Positions 7,377 through 14,281 of a stretch of DNA of 17,103 bases are shown here, in pieces. The stretch is from Treponema sp. (GTDB lineage Bacteria; Spirochaetota; Spirochaetia; Treponematales; Breznakiellaceae). Both the position numbers and the translations under genes were made by a program. A model generated the notes under the pieces. The model was not told the origin of the DNA. It searched no databases and worked only from the letters and a program-made list of their open reading frames with translations. The stretch spans positions 1 through 17,103 of the forward strand of contig WQRP01000018.1 in NCBI GenBank assembly GCA_009786675.1, read 5' to 3'. The stretch's first letter is position 1, and each line of letters opens with the position of its first letter.

Positions 7377-8147
7377 ATGGTAAAGTCCGTTCTCAATAAC
7401 CGAATGCTCTTCTACAGGCTGGGTATTTTCGCCAGGATCCTGGTGGCGGTGGCCCCGTTCGTAAGGCACCGGCACGTTTCCCTGCGGGTGCTGGTCATGC
7501 AGATTTACTTTACCTTCGTCCAGGCCATGGGCATTTCCACCATGCTCGCGCTGGGAATCGGCGCGGCGGTGGGCATCATCGGCTTCCCCTTCCTGATGGG
7601 GCTCGGCCAGCAGCAGCTTATCTACCAGCTGCTGATCATCGTCGTGACAAGGGAGCTGGGGCCGCTGCTGGTCGCGTTCATCGTCATAGCCCGCTCGGCC
7701 ACGGCGATCGCCACGGAGGTCGCGGGCATGGTCATTAGCCACGAGGTTGAGGCCTACATATCCGTGGGCATAGACCCTATAGAGCACCTGGCCGTCCCCC
7801 GCTTCCTGGGGGTCACCGTCTCGCTCCTGCTCCTCAACATCTATTTTTCTGTGTTCGGGCTGGCCGGCTCCTTCGTCATCGTGCAGATGTTCCACGCCCT
7901 GCCCGCGGACTACTACTTCGGCAACCTTGTCCAGAGCCTGAGCGTCCACGACATTTCCATAGTGGCCCTTAAGAGCGTGGCCTGCGGCATGATCATCTCC
8001 ACCGTCGCCATAACCGAAGGCCTGGGCGTGGAGCGGGCGAGCACGGAGGTCCCCGTGGCGGGCCTGCGGGCGGTGAGCAAGGCCTTCGTCGGGTGCATCG
8101 CCGTGAACATCCTCCTTTCGGCCATGTACTACATGGTGATGGCGTAG
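7377..8147 (+). CDS. mlaE: MlaE-like phospholipid ABC transporter permease
   Basis: A 256-residue inner-membrane permease of the MlaE/YrbE family, which with an MCE protein and an ATPase moves phospholipids between the membranes. The diagnostic core is clear: TRELGPLLVAFIVIAR (91-106), IATEVAGM (111-118), then SHEVEAYISVGIDPIEHLAVPR (121-142), containing the conserved Glu/Gly-x-Asp-Pro and Pro-Arg residues. Hydrophobic helices flank this on both sides. The ATG at 7377 gives the normal family length. An in-frame ATG at 7272 would add 35 hydrophilic residues across the intergenic region and is rejected. The gene heads a four-gene operon; the ATPase starts 10 nt after its stop. Lipid direction and exact substrate cannot be read from sequence. 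Confidence 0.9.
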   Translation: MVKSVLNNRMLFYRLGIFARILVAVAPFVRHRHVSLRVLVMQIYFTFVQAMGISTMLALGIGAAVGIIGFPFLMGLGQQQLIYQLLIIVVTRELGPLLVAFIVIARSATAIATEVAGMVISHEVEAYISVGIDPIEHLAVPRFLGVTVSLLLLNIYFSVFGLAGSFVIVQMFHALPADYYFGNLVQSLSVHDISIVALKSVACGMIISTVAITEGLGVERASTEVPVAGLRAVSKAFVGCIAVNILLSAMYYMVMA

Positions 8148-8157
8148 GGGCCCGCGG

Positions 8158-8880
8158 ATGATCGAGCTTAGGAACGTCGATTTTTCGGCGCGGGACCGCC
8201 GGCTGGTCAGGGACGTGTCGTTCCGGTTCGAGGAGGGCATGGTCAGCGCGATGGTGGGCCCCTCCGGGGGCGGCAAGAGCACGGTGCTCAAGCTGGCCGC
8301 CGGGCTGTGCATCCCCGACCGGGGCGAGGTGCTCTTCCGGGGCAGGGAGGTCTCCCGCATGAGCCGCCAGGAGAACCTGGCGTTCAGGCGCGAGGGGGCC
8401 TTCGTGTTCCAGGACGCGGCGCTGTGGGCGAACCAGACCCTTTTCCAGATGCTGGAGCTTCCGCTCAGGGTGCACTTTCCCTCGATGGGCGCCGGGGAGC
8501 GGCGGCAAAGGGTCGAGTCCGTGGTGGCCGAGGTCGGGTACAGGAGGGAGCTCGGGGTGCGCCCCTCGGAGCTCTCGATGGGGGAGCAGAAGCTGCTGGC
8601 CTTCGCCAGGGCCCTGGTCTGCGGCCCCAGGCTGCTGTTCCTGGACGAGTGGACCGAGTCCCTGGACGAAAAGGCCGCCCAGAACCTTATCGGCATCGTG
8701 CGCAGGATGAAGGGCGAGGGCGCGACGGTTATTCTTGTGAGCCACGACCCCAGGATTGTCCGCGGCCTGTCGGACGCGGTGCTTCTGGTCTCGCGGGGGG
8801 CGATTTCCATGCGCCTTACCGGGGAGCAGATCGCCAGCGACGAGGATCTGGGGCGTTTCATGGAAATGGGGGTGGAGTGA
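8158..8880 (+). CDS. mlaF: MlaF-like ABC ATPase
   Basis: The 240-residue ATPase partner of the MlaE-like permease. Walker A GPSGGGKST spans residues 34-42, the Q-loop Gln is in FVFQD (about 85), Walker B LLFLDE is at 159-164 and the switch His is 196 in VSHD. The ABC signature reads LSMGEQ (139-144) instead of LSGGQ: the first Gly position is Met and the Gln is Glu. The serine and second glycine are kept, so ATP binding is likely retained. Its C-terminus ends shortly after the nucleotide-binding domain. The stop overlaps the next start by one base (TGATG), so MlaF and MlaD translation is coupled. Confidence 0.88.
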   Translation: MIELRNVDFSARDRRLVRDVSFRFEEGMVSAMVGPSGGGKSTVLKLAAGLCIPDRGEVLFRGREVSRMSRQENLAFRREGAFVFQDAALWANQTLFQMLELPLRVHFPSMGAGERRQRVESVVAEVGYRRELGVRPSELSMGEQKLLAFARALVCGPRLLFLDEWTESLDEKAAQNLIGIVRRMKGEGATVILVSHDPRIVRGLSDAVLLVSRGAISMRLTGEQIASDEDLGRFMEMGVE

Positions 8881-9887
8881 TGAGGCTTGCCATTCGTTTC
8901 GCCGACAAGCTGGTGGGGATTTCTATAGTCCTGGCCCTGGGCGTCCTGGTCTTCGTGCTTTTCATGCTGGGGACCAACCAGCGATGGTTCGCCAGGGACT
9001 ACTCGTTTTTCGCGTACTTCGACTCGGCGGCGGGCCTGAGCCCGAACCAGGCCGTGCAGTACATGGGCTTCACCGTGGGGCAGGTAAGGCAGGTGGAGCT
9101 GGTAAGGCTCGCCGACGGCGACAGGGCCAGGGTGCGCTTCGTCGTCTTCGACACCTTCGCCGACATGGCCAGGGAGGGATCGCTGATAGAGGTCGTCCCC
9201 AGCCCGATCGGCGCCATCCTGGGGAACCAGTTCCTGTTCCACCCGGGCCTTGGGTTGGATCGGCTTCCCGAGGGCGCGGTCATCCACTCCGTCGGCTCGC
9301 CCGAGGCGGGTCGCCTGGCCGAGGCGGGGCTCGCCGCGCCCTTCCACCAGGAGGACGGCATAGGCGCCATAGTCGAGCGCGTCGCCTCCCTGCTCTACGT
9401 CCTGAACGAGGCGCTGGAGGGGACGGACAGGACCGCCCTGGGGCGCACCCTGGGGAACGTGGAGGCCGCGACCGGGGTACTGCGGGAGACAATCGAGGGT
9501 CTTTCCGCGGGCGTCGCGGAAAGCCTGGAGGCGCTGATGGCCCAGATCGAGCCGGCCCTGGCGGGCGTGCGCGCGGTTTCCGAGGGGCTCGCCGATCCGG
9601 ACGGCGCGGTCATGGCGATACTGGACGGCGAGGGGGACGTGTACGCGGGCCTGGTCTCGTCCCTGGACGCGGTCTCCGGCATCCTGCGGAACCTGGAGAC
9701 GGCCACCGGGCTCGTCCCGGCGCAGCTTCCGCAGGTCGCGGCGCTCCTTGTGGACCTGCAGGTGGTTCTTAGGGCCGCCGAGGACGTGCTCGTCGCCCTG
9801 GCCAACAACCCGCTCCTCCGCAGGGGGGTGCCGGAGCGCGTGGAGGCCGGCCCCGGCGGCACGTTCGCCAGGGATCTGGAGTTCTGA
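8880..9887 (+). CDS. mlaD: MlaD-like MCE-domain lipid-binding protein
   Basis: A 335-residue protein with one N-terminal membrane anchor (about residues 11-31) and a single MCE domain at about 42-122. The latter has FDSAAGLSPNQAVQYMGFTVGQV, matching the family pattern GL..G..V.y.G..VG.V, and ends around SPIGAILGNQFLFHP. A long helical C-terminal region follows (about 160-310), then NNPLLRRG near the end. MCE proteins form hexamers in the periplasm that carry lipids; the long helices may build a tube or bridge, as in PqiB/LetB-like proteins. The start at 8880 overlaps the MlaF stop. The open frame continues upstream to 8307, but only as a shadow of mlaF. A TPR lipoprotein gene follows after 24 nt. 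Confidence 0.87.
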   Translation: MRLAIRFADKLVGISIVLALGVLVFVLFMLGTNQRWFARDYSFFAYFDSAAGLSPNQAVQYMGFTVGQVRQVELVRLADGDRARVRFVVFDTFADMAREGSLIEVVPSPIGAILGNQFLFHPGLGLDRLPEGAVIHSVGSPEAGRLAEAGLAAPFHQEDGIGAIVERVASLLYVLNEALEGTDRTALGRTLGNVEAATGVLRETIEGLSAGVAESLEALMAQIEPALAGVRAVSEGLADPDGAVMAILDGEGDVYAGLVSSLDAVSGILRNLETATGLVPAQLPQVAALLVDLQVVLRAAEDVLVALANNPLLRRGVPERVEAGPGGTFARDLEF

Positions 9888-9911
9888 TCGGCGGTTATTT
9901 AGGAGGCTGGA

Positions 9912-10775
9912 ATGAGAACCGGAATGGGCCCGGTCGCCGTGTTGGCGTCGCTCGCCCTGATTTTCGCGCAGGGCTGCTCCACCCGGCCGGGGGGTCGGGG
10001 GGACGTGTACGACACGCGGATCCGGGCGGAGACGCAGCTGGAGCTCGGCAACAGGCAGGCGGATCGCGGGGACCTGGACGCCGCGCTGGCGCTGCTCGAC
10101 GAGGCCATGCGCTTCGCCGTGCTCGCCGACGATTCCGGCCTGCGTGTGCGGGCCGGCCTTTCCCGGGGCAACGTGCTTCTGTCGCTGGGACGCGCCGACG
10201 AGGCCAGGGCCGGCATGAACCTGGCCGTCGAGGAGGCCCTGCGGACTGGGGATCGGGAGCTCGCCGCGCTCGCCCGGATCCACGAGGCCAGGCGCAGGCT
10301 TCTTTCCCCGGGCGGCGCGGGCGCGGCCGGGGGCGTGGTCGAGGAGGTCTCGCGGGAGATGGCCCTTCTGCGCGATCCGGTGCAGGTCGCCTTCGCCTGG
10401 ACCGTCGTCGCCCTTGCCGAGGGGGAGCTCGGCCGCTACGATCGGGCCGAGGCCGCCGCCCGCAGGAGCCTGGCGGCCCACGAGAGGGGCCGCCGCCTGG
10501 AGCTCGCCGCCTTCGACTGGTTCATGATCGCCTCGTTCCGCTCCCGCTCCGGGGACTTCGCCGGGGCCAGGCTGGCCCTGGAGGCGTCCATGTCCCTGGA
10601 CCGCCGCGTGGAGAACTCCTGGGGGCTGGCCTCCGGGTGGCGAGCCCTGGGCGACGTGGAAAGAAGGGCGGGGAACCCGGACGCGGCCCGCGCCGCCTAC
10701 GCCCGCGCCTCGGAAATCTTCCGCGCTCTGGGGAACTACCGGGCGGCCGACGAGGCCCTTTCCCGCGTCGAGTAG
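9912..10775 (+). CDS. TPR-repeat lipoprotein of the mla-type operon
   Basis: A 287-residue predicted lipoprotein. A hydrophobic signal runs to Cys22 in FAQGC, a relaxed spirochaete-style lipobox. The mature part is almost entirely helical, with about five tetratricopeptide-like units at roughly 37-70, 79-112, 160-192, 198-230 and 238-273. These show G-x-x-A/D-x-A spacing, for example GNRQADRGDLDAALALL and GDVERRAGNPDAARAAY. AGGAGG at 9901-9906 is an excellent ribosome-binding site 5 nt before the ATG. As last gene of the mlaE-F-D operon it probably supplies a periplasmic or outer-membrane-anchored partner, a place held by MlaC/MlaA or PqiC-like proteins elsewhere. That role is inference; TPRs only indicate protein binding. 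Confidence 0.8.
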   Translation: MRTGMGPVAVLASLALIFAQGCSTRPGGRGDVYDTRIRAETQLELGNRQADRGDLDAALALLDEAMRFAVLADDSGLRVRAGLSRGNVLLSLGRADEARAGMNLAVEEALRTGDRELAALARIHEARRRLLSPGGAGAAGGVVEEVSREMALLRDPVQVAFAWTVVALAEGELGRYDRAEAAARRSLAAHERGRRLELAAFDWFMIASFRSRSGDFAGARLALEASMSLDRRVENSWGLASGWRALGDVERRAGNPDAARAAYARASEIFRALGNYRAADEALSRVE

Positions 10776-10790
10776 GGCGGGAATTCGCTG

Positions 10791-10818
10791 TTGTATTCGC
10801 CGCCGGAATGCCGATAAT
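10791..10818 (+). promoter_or_regulatory. Putative promoter before the FtsB/DivIC-like gene
   Basis: TTGTAT (10791-10796), a 16-nt spacer and GATAAT (10813-10818, five of six -10 matches) lie just before the ATG at 10825, leaving 6 nt. No Shine-Dalgarno is present in those 6 nt. The -35 is weak. Confidence 0.4.
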
Positions 10819-10824
10819 AAAGCG

Positions 10825-11289
10825 ATGAAGCGTCTTTTGCGATACATGCTGGTTCCCTGGACCGTCCTGCTCGTCTACTCGTTTTTCTCGTTCTTCCTTG
10901 GGCAGAACGGTCTCTACGCCCGCAGGCACCTTGATGCGGAGTACCTGCGGCTGCTGGAAAACAGGAACGCGCTGGAGGCCACGAACAGGAACTTCCTTAG
11001 GGCCAAGGAAAGCCTACTGAACGACGACGACGCCCTTTCCGTCTACGCCAGGCAGCTTGGCTTCGGCAACCCGGGCGACGAGTTTATCCGCGTCGTGGGG
11101 CTTGGCGTGGCGGCGAACGTGAACGTCCCCTCGGGGCAGGTGCTTTACGCCGAGCCCCCGCACTTCGTGCCCAACTCGACGATAAGGATCATAGCCGCGG
11201 TTTTTGGCCTGGCGGTGCTCCTGTTCTTCCTTGTCCACGACTTCTACTGGTTAAGGGAGGCGGACGACGACCGGCCGCCGGCGTATTGA
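10825..11289 (+). CDS. Septum formation initiator (FtsB/DivIC-like) with extra C-terminal helix
   Basis: A 154-residue protein. It begins with a basic N-terminus and a membrane helix (about 8-26), a coiled-coil segment (about 35-65, ending in ALEATNRNFLRAKESLL), then YARQLGFGNPGDEFIRV (74-90), the FtsB/DivIC end motif (AR..lG...pGE..i). Such proteins act in the FtsL-FtsB-FtsQ divisome sub-complex. Unusually there is a further 60 residues with a second hydrophobic helix (about 119-138) followed by charged residues, making a two-pass protein; typical FtsB/DivIC proteins are about 100 residues with one helix. The gene is followed directly by the promoter of the DUF212 gene. The assignment rests on architecture plus the short C-terminal motif of the domain. 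Confidence 0.7.
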   Translation: MKRLLRYMLVPWTVLLVYSFFSFFLGQNGLYARRHLDAEYLRLLENRNALEATNRNFLRAKESLLNDDDALSVYARQLGFGNPGDEFIRVVGLGVAANVNVPSGQVLYAEPPHFVPNSTIRIIAAVFGLAVLLFFLVHDFYWLREADDDRPPAY

Positions 11290-11314
11290 CAAAAAGCGCC
11301 CGCAAGTGCATCGT
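11286..11314 (+). promoter_or_regulatory. Putative promoter of the DUF212 gene overlapping the upstream stop codon
   Basis: A perfect TTGACA at 11286-11291 overlaps the TGA stop of the DivIC-like gene. With a 17-nt spacer the -10 is CATCGT (11309-11314), only three of six matches, ending 5 nt before the ATG at 11320. A TAAGG abuts the ATG too closely to act as a normal ribosome-binding site. Confidence 0.4.
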
Positions 11315-11319
11315 AAGGT

Positions 11320-11808
11320 ATGCTCGCGGATCTTTCACTTAGGACTGCCTCGCTTAGGGTGTTCTTCGAGAACACCGTTTTTTTGTCCTCGTTTACGAGC
11401 CTTTGCGTAGCCCAACTGCTCAAGGGGGTCATCTACCTCCTAAGCGGCCGCGTGAAAAGGACCAGGGAACTGGTGGAGATAATCGCCTGGCGCACGGGCG
11501 GGATGCCGTCCAGCCACGCCTCCGTGGTCTGCGCCCTGGCCACCTCCATAGCCTTCGTCGAGGGCCTTACCTCCAACATCTTCGTGCTTTCCCTGTGGTT
11601 CGCCCTTATCGTTCTGCGCGACGCGATGGGCGTCAGGCGGTCGGCCGGGCTTTCGGCCAGGGCCCTTAACGCCCTGGGCAGGGCGGCGTCGGAAAAACTG
11701 GGGGTCGATTTCCACGCGGTCAAGGAAGTCCAGGGGCACACGCCCCTGGAGGTGGTTCTTGGGGGGCTTCTGGGGGTCTTCATCGCCGCCGGCCTTTACC
11801 TTCTTTAA
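11320..11808 (+). CDS. Divergent PAP2 family (DUF212) membrane protein
   Basis: A 162-residue integral membrane protein of the YuiD/DUF212 family, related to PAP2 phosphatases. The phosphatase-like motifs are visible: KRTRE (46-50), GGMPSSHAS (60-68), the RDAMGVRRSAG stretch (100-110) and GHTPLEVVLGG (139-149). Helices surround these. The family is thought to act on lipid or isoprenoid phosphates at the membrane, but the substrate is unknown. It lies between the DivIC-like gene and rnfC with its own promoter-like element and a weak hairpin after its stop, so it is probably monocistronic. From memory the same gene neighbours rnfC in Treponema pallidum. Confidence 0.87.
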   Translation: MLADLSLRTASLRVFFENTVFLSSFTSLCVAQLLKGVIYLLSGRVKRTRELVEIIAWRTGGMPSSHASVVCALATSIAFVEGLTSNIFVLSLWFALIVLRDAMGVRRSAGLSARALNALGRAASEKLGVDFHAVKEVQGHTPLEVVLGGLLGVFIAAGLYLL

Positions 11809-11810
11809 GA

Positions 11811-11840
11811 CGCCGCCCGGCGGCGCGGGCGGTTGATTTT
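11811..11840 (+). terminator. Possible weak terminator after the DUF212 gene
   Basis: CGCCGC (11811-11816) can pair with GCGGCG (11820-11825) around a 3-nt loop just past the stop codon. A T-rich stretch (TTGATTTTT) follows about 8 nt later. The distance between stem and T run is longer than in a classical intrinsic terminator. Confidence 0.35.
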
Positions 11841-11861
11841 TCGGGCGCGTTGCTGTAGGTT

Positions 11862-11867
11862 TATATC
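11862..11867 (+). promoter_or_regulatory. -10-like element directly before rnfC
   Basis: TATATC (four of six -10 matches) ends 7 nt before the rnfC ATG at 11875. No ribosome-binding site lies in between and no good -35 is found at 16-18 nt. A TTGATT at 11833-11838 is spaced too far. It fits the pattern of the other operon starts in the window but alone is weak. Confidence 0.3.
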
Positions 11868-11874
11868 GGTTTAG

Positions 11875-13203
11875 ATGAAAACGTATTCGTTCCCCCGGGG
11901 GGGGATTTTCTTAGAAGACGCCACCGTCCCGGTCCCGCGCGGGGGTTCCTGCGCGGTGGCCTTCCTGCCGGCCCTGTCGCTTATCCCCCTGGTCCAGTAC
12001 CCCGGCGGAAGGCTCACTCCCCTTGTGTCCGTCGGGGACAGCGTCCGCGAGGGGATGCTCGTGGGCATGGGCGGGGAGGGCGGAGCCTCGAACGTCCATG
12101 CCACCGTCCCCGGCAGGGTGGTTCGCCATGCAGAGTGGGAGGACGGCGAGGGCAGGGAACGCGGGGGCTTGCTTATCCAAATGGAAGGCTCCTTCGACCG
12201 CCTTGGCGCGACGGAGGAGGGCTACGCCCCCGAGCTTCCGCCGGACCTTATGAGCCACCGGGAGCTTGCCGAGACGCTTGACCGGTGCGGCATAGTCGAG
12301 ATGGAGGGATCCGGCAGGCCCCTTTCCCGGATGATTTCCGGGTTCTGCCTTTCTGACGGCCCCAGGACGCTGGTCGTCCGCTGCGTGTTCGACGATCCCT
12401 GGCTGGTCGCCGACCGCGTGCTGTGCGGGGAGCGGCTGAAGGCCGTGGTGGAGGGGGGCTTTCTTCTGGCCGGAGCCTGCGGCGGCGTCGGTCGCGTCGT
12501 CTTCGCCGTCTCGCGGAAGGACAGGAAACTTGGCGAGGCCATGCTGGCCGAGGCCGCAGGCTACGGGATTCCGTCGTCGATGGTCCTTACGGGCGGGAAG
12601 TACCCCCAGCGCAACCGGCGGGAAATGGAGATAGTCCTTCGCGATTACGGCAGAAGGACGAGGGCCGACCTTGGGACCTTCCTAATGCTTGGGCCCTCGA
12701 CCCTGGCCGCGGTGCACGACGCGGTGAAGTACCGCCGCCCGATCCTGGAACGCTACGTCGCGGTGGGCGGCTCGGCCGTGCGGGAACCCAGGGTAATGCG
12801 GGTCCGCGTCGGCAAGAGGATAGGGGATCTTTTCGAGGAGTGCGGCGGCTTCGTGGGCAGCCCCTGCCGGGTGGTCACGGGCTCGCCCTTTTTCGGGGAG
12901 CCGGTTAGGTACCTGGACGAGCCTGTGACCAGGACCAGTTACGCCCTTGTCGCCATGCTCGCGCCGCAGGTGGGCGGGCATCCGGTGCGCGGGTGCATCT
13001 CCTGCGGGGAGTGCAGGAAGGTATGCCCCGTCGGGCTGGATCCGGAGGAAATGTACAAAATGATAAAAGTGACGGCCCCGGACGGGGGGCCCCGCGATCA
13101 TCCCGGTTTCCGGGAATGCCACGGCTGCGGCTGTTGCCAGATGGTGTGCCCGTCCCGCCTGCCGCTTCCGGAAGAGATAAGGGGGCAGACCCCGTATGCC
13201 TAG
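11875..13203 (+). CDS. rnfC: RnfC-like electron-transport complex subunit with degenerate FMN/NADH site
   Basis: A 442-residue soluble subunit of an Rnf-type complex. The N-terminal barrel (FPRGGIF, PLVQYPGGRLTPLVSVGDSVREG) and two C-terminal [4Fe-4S] motifs, Cys374/377/380/384 and Cys415/418/421/425 each ending in CP, are as in RnfC. The dinucleotide/FMN region is not. The family loop GLGGAGFPT is replaced by EMEGSGRPL (142-150). NAAECEP becomes RCVFDDP (169-175). KYPSGGAKQ becomes KYPQRNRRE (242-250). Surrounding residues still align, so this is substitution, not frameshift. NADH oxidation is therefore doubtful, though the clusters may persist. rnfD overlaps it by 8 nt. The first codons hold an eight-G run at 11897-11904. 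Family call is secure; loss of function is inferred. Confidence 0.9.
   Translation: MKTYSFPRGGIFLEDATVPVPRGGSCAVAFLPALSLIPLVQYPGGRLTPLVSVGDSVREGMLVGMGGEGGASNVHATVPGRVVRHAEWEDGEGRERGGLLIQMEGSFDRLGATEEGYAPELPPDLMSHRELAETLDRCGIVEMEGSGRPLSRMISGFCLSDGPRTLVVRCVFDDPWLVADRVLCGERLKAVVEGGFLLAGACGGVGRVVFAVSRKDRKLGEAMLAEAAGYGIPSSMVLTGGKYPQRNRREMEIVLRDYGRRTRADLGTFLMLGPSTLAAVHDAVKYRRPILERYVAVGGSAVREPRVMRVRVGKRIGDLFEECGGFVGSPCRVVTGSPFFGEPVRYLDEPVTRTSYALVAMLAPQVGGHPVRGCISCGECRKVCPVGLDPEEMYKMIKVTAPDGGPRDHPGFRECHGCGCCQMVCPSRLPLPEEIRGQTPYA
11897..11904 (+). repeat. Eight-G homopolymer near the start of rnfC
   Basis: A run of five C followed by eight G lies within about codons 6-10 of rnfC. Slippage here would shift the frame and shut off the first gene of the operon. 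Homopolymeric G tracts are known phase-variable elements in treponemes. Confidence 0.5.
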
Positions 13204-14281
13204 CCCGCTGTCAAGGCACAAACCCCAGGTCAGCATTTCGCGCCCCACCTCGGAGCGAATGTGGCTTTTGTGCGGCCTTTCCTTTCTTGTCGTCACGCAG
13301 TCCGCGATCGGGGACGCGGGGGCGTCGGTCTACGTGGCCCTTGCCGCCCTTGTTTCCGCGGTCCTGGCGGAGCTGGTCGCGACGTACAGGGAACACGGGC
13401 CCGGGAAAATCAGGGACGGAAGCGCGGCCGCGTCCGCCATGGTGCTTGTCCTTATGCTCCCGAACCAGATCCACCCCATGTACGCCGCGCTTGGCGCGGT
13501 CTTTGCGGTGCTGGTGGTAAAGCAGAGCTTCGGCGGCCTTGGCTCGAACTGGATGAACCCCGCCCTGGGGGGATGGCTCTTCGTCCGCTTTTCCTGGCCG
13601 GCGGCTTTCGCCGGGGCGCCGGACGCCGACGGGTACCTGCGGGAGGCGGGAAGCCCGGTGGATCTGGCCGTCAGGGACTTCCTAAACAGGACCGTTTTCT
13701 CGGTTTTCGGGGCGGAGCTTCCGGCCGGCTACATCGACATCTTCTGGCTTGACTCGGCCGGGATTATCGCCGATCGCGCCGTTCTGGCGCTGTTCCTGCT
13801 TATCGCGGTGATGTTCGCGTTCCAGACCGGCCGGGGCTGGGTTTCCGTCGTGTACCTCGCGGTTTTCGCGCTGTTGGTTCGGCTTGTCGGCGACCTCCCC
13901 TACGAGGGGTACTGGATGGAGGGGAACGCCGTCCTGGCGATCCTTTCCGGCGGCACCCTGGTGACGGCGTTTGTCCTTGTCGCCGAGCCGTCCAGCGGGG
14001 CCAAGTCCGTGCCCGGCGCGGTGCTGGCGGCGGCGCTCGCCGCCGCGCTTGGCGTGCTGTTCCGGTTCTTCGGCGGGGAGTTCCACGGGGGCTTTTTCGC
14101 CGTCGCCCTGGTGAACGCGCTTACCCCGGCGCTGAACCGGCTGGAGCGCGGCCTGTTTTACGTCCCCCACAGCGAGGCGCGTTTTCTTATCGAGGCGCCC
14201 CTCCGGGGGATCCCGCGCCTGGAAGCCCCTGACGGGGGCGCGGGATCCGACGGAACACGGGTTCCGGGGAGGCTGTTTTGA
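13196..14281 (+). CDS. rnfD: RnfD-like membrane subunit lacking the flavinylation motif
   Basis: A 361-residue polytopic protein clearly related to RnfD/NqrB. It has RDGSAAASAMVLVLMLP (73-89), FGGLGSNWMNPAL (112-124), ILSGGTLVTAF and the C-terminal FFGG...FAVALVNALTPALNR region. In canonical RnfD an FMN is linked to a Thr in an S/T-x-A-T-P motif. The aligned stretch here is SPVDLAVRD (153-161), with Val in place of the Thr. The TDPVT motif is AEPSS (263-267), and the GSIGE-like loop is not found. The start ATG overlaps rnfC by 8 nt with AAGGGGG upstream; the stop overlaps rnfG by 4 nt. In a normal complex RnfD carries electrons and possibly ions across the membrane. Here covalent FMN seems unlikely. 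Confidence 0.88.
   Translation: MPSPLSRHKPQVSISRPTSERMWLLCGLSFLVVTQSAIGDAGASVYVALAALVSAVLAELVATYREHGPGKIRDGSAAASAMVLVLMLPNQIHPMYAALGAVFAVLVVKQSFGGLGSNWMNPALGGWLFVRFSWPAAFAGAPDADGYLREAGSPVDLAVRDFLNRTVFSVFGAELPAGYIDIFWLDSAGIIADRAVLALFLLIAVMFAFQTGRGWVSVVYLAVFALLVRLVGDLPYEGYWMEGNAVLAILSGGTLVTAFVLVAEPSSGAKSVPGAVLAAALAAALGVLFRFFGGEFHGGFFAVALVNALTPALNRLERGLFYVPHSEARFLIEAPLRGIPRLEAPDGGAGSDGTRVPGRLF
14266..14272 (+). promoter_or_regulatory. Ribosome-binding site that sets the TTG start of rnfG
   Basis: GGGGAGG inside the end of rnfD lies 5 nt before TTG at 14278. No ATG or GTG at a comparable position exists. The site supports an unusual TTG start overlapping the rnfD stop as TTGA. Confidence 0.65.

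Noticed and set aside
8307..8879. Long 5' extension of the MlaD frame
   Set aside because: It lies inside mlaF in another frame, and MlaD homology and its membrane anchor begin at the ATG at 8880.
7356..10847. Minus-strand open frame of 1163 codons opposite the mla operon
   Set aside because: It is antisense to four well-recognised genes. Its translation is rich in Arg, Pro, Gly and His without domains, as expected for a shadow in GC-rich DNA.
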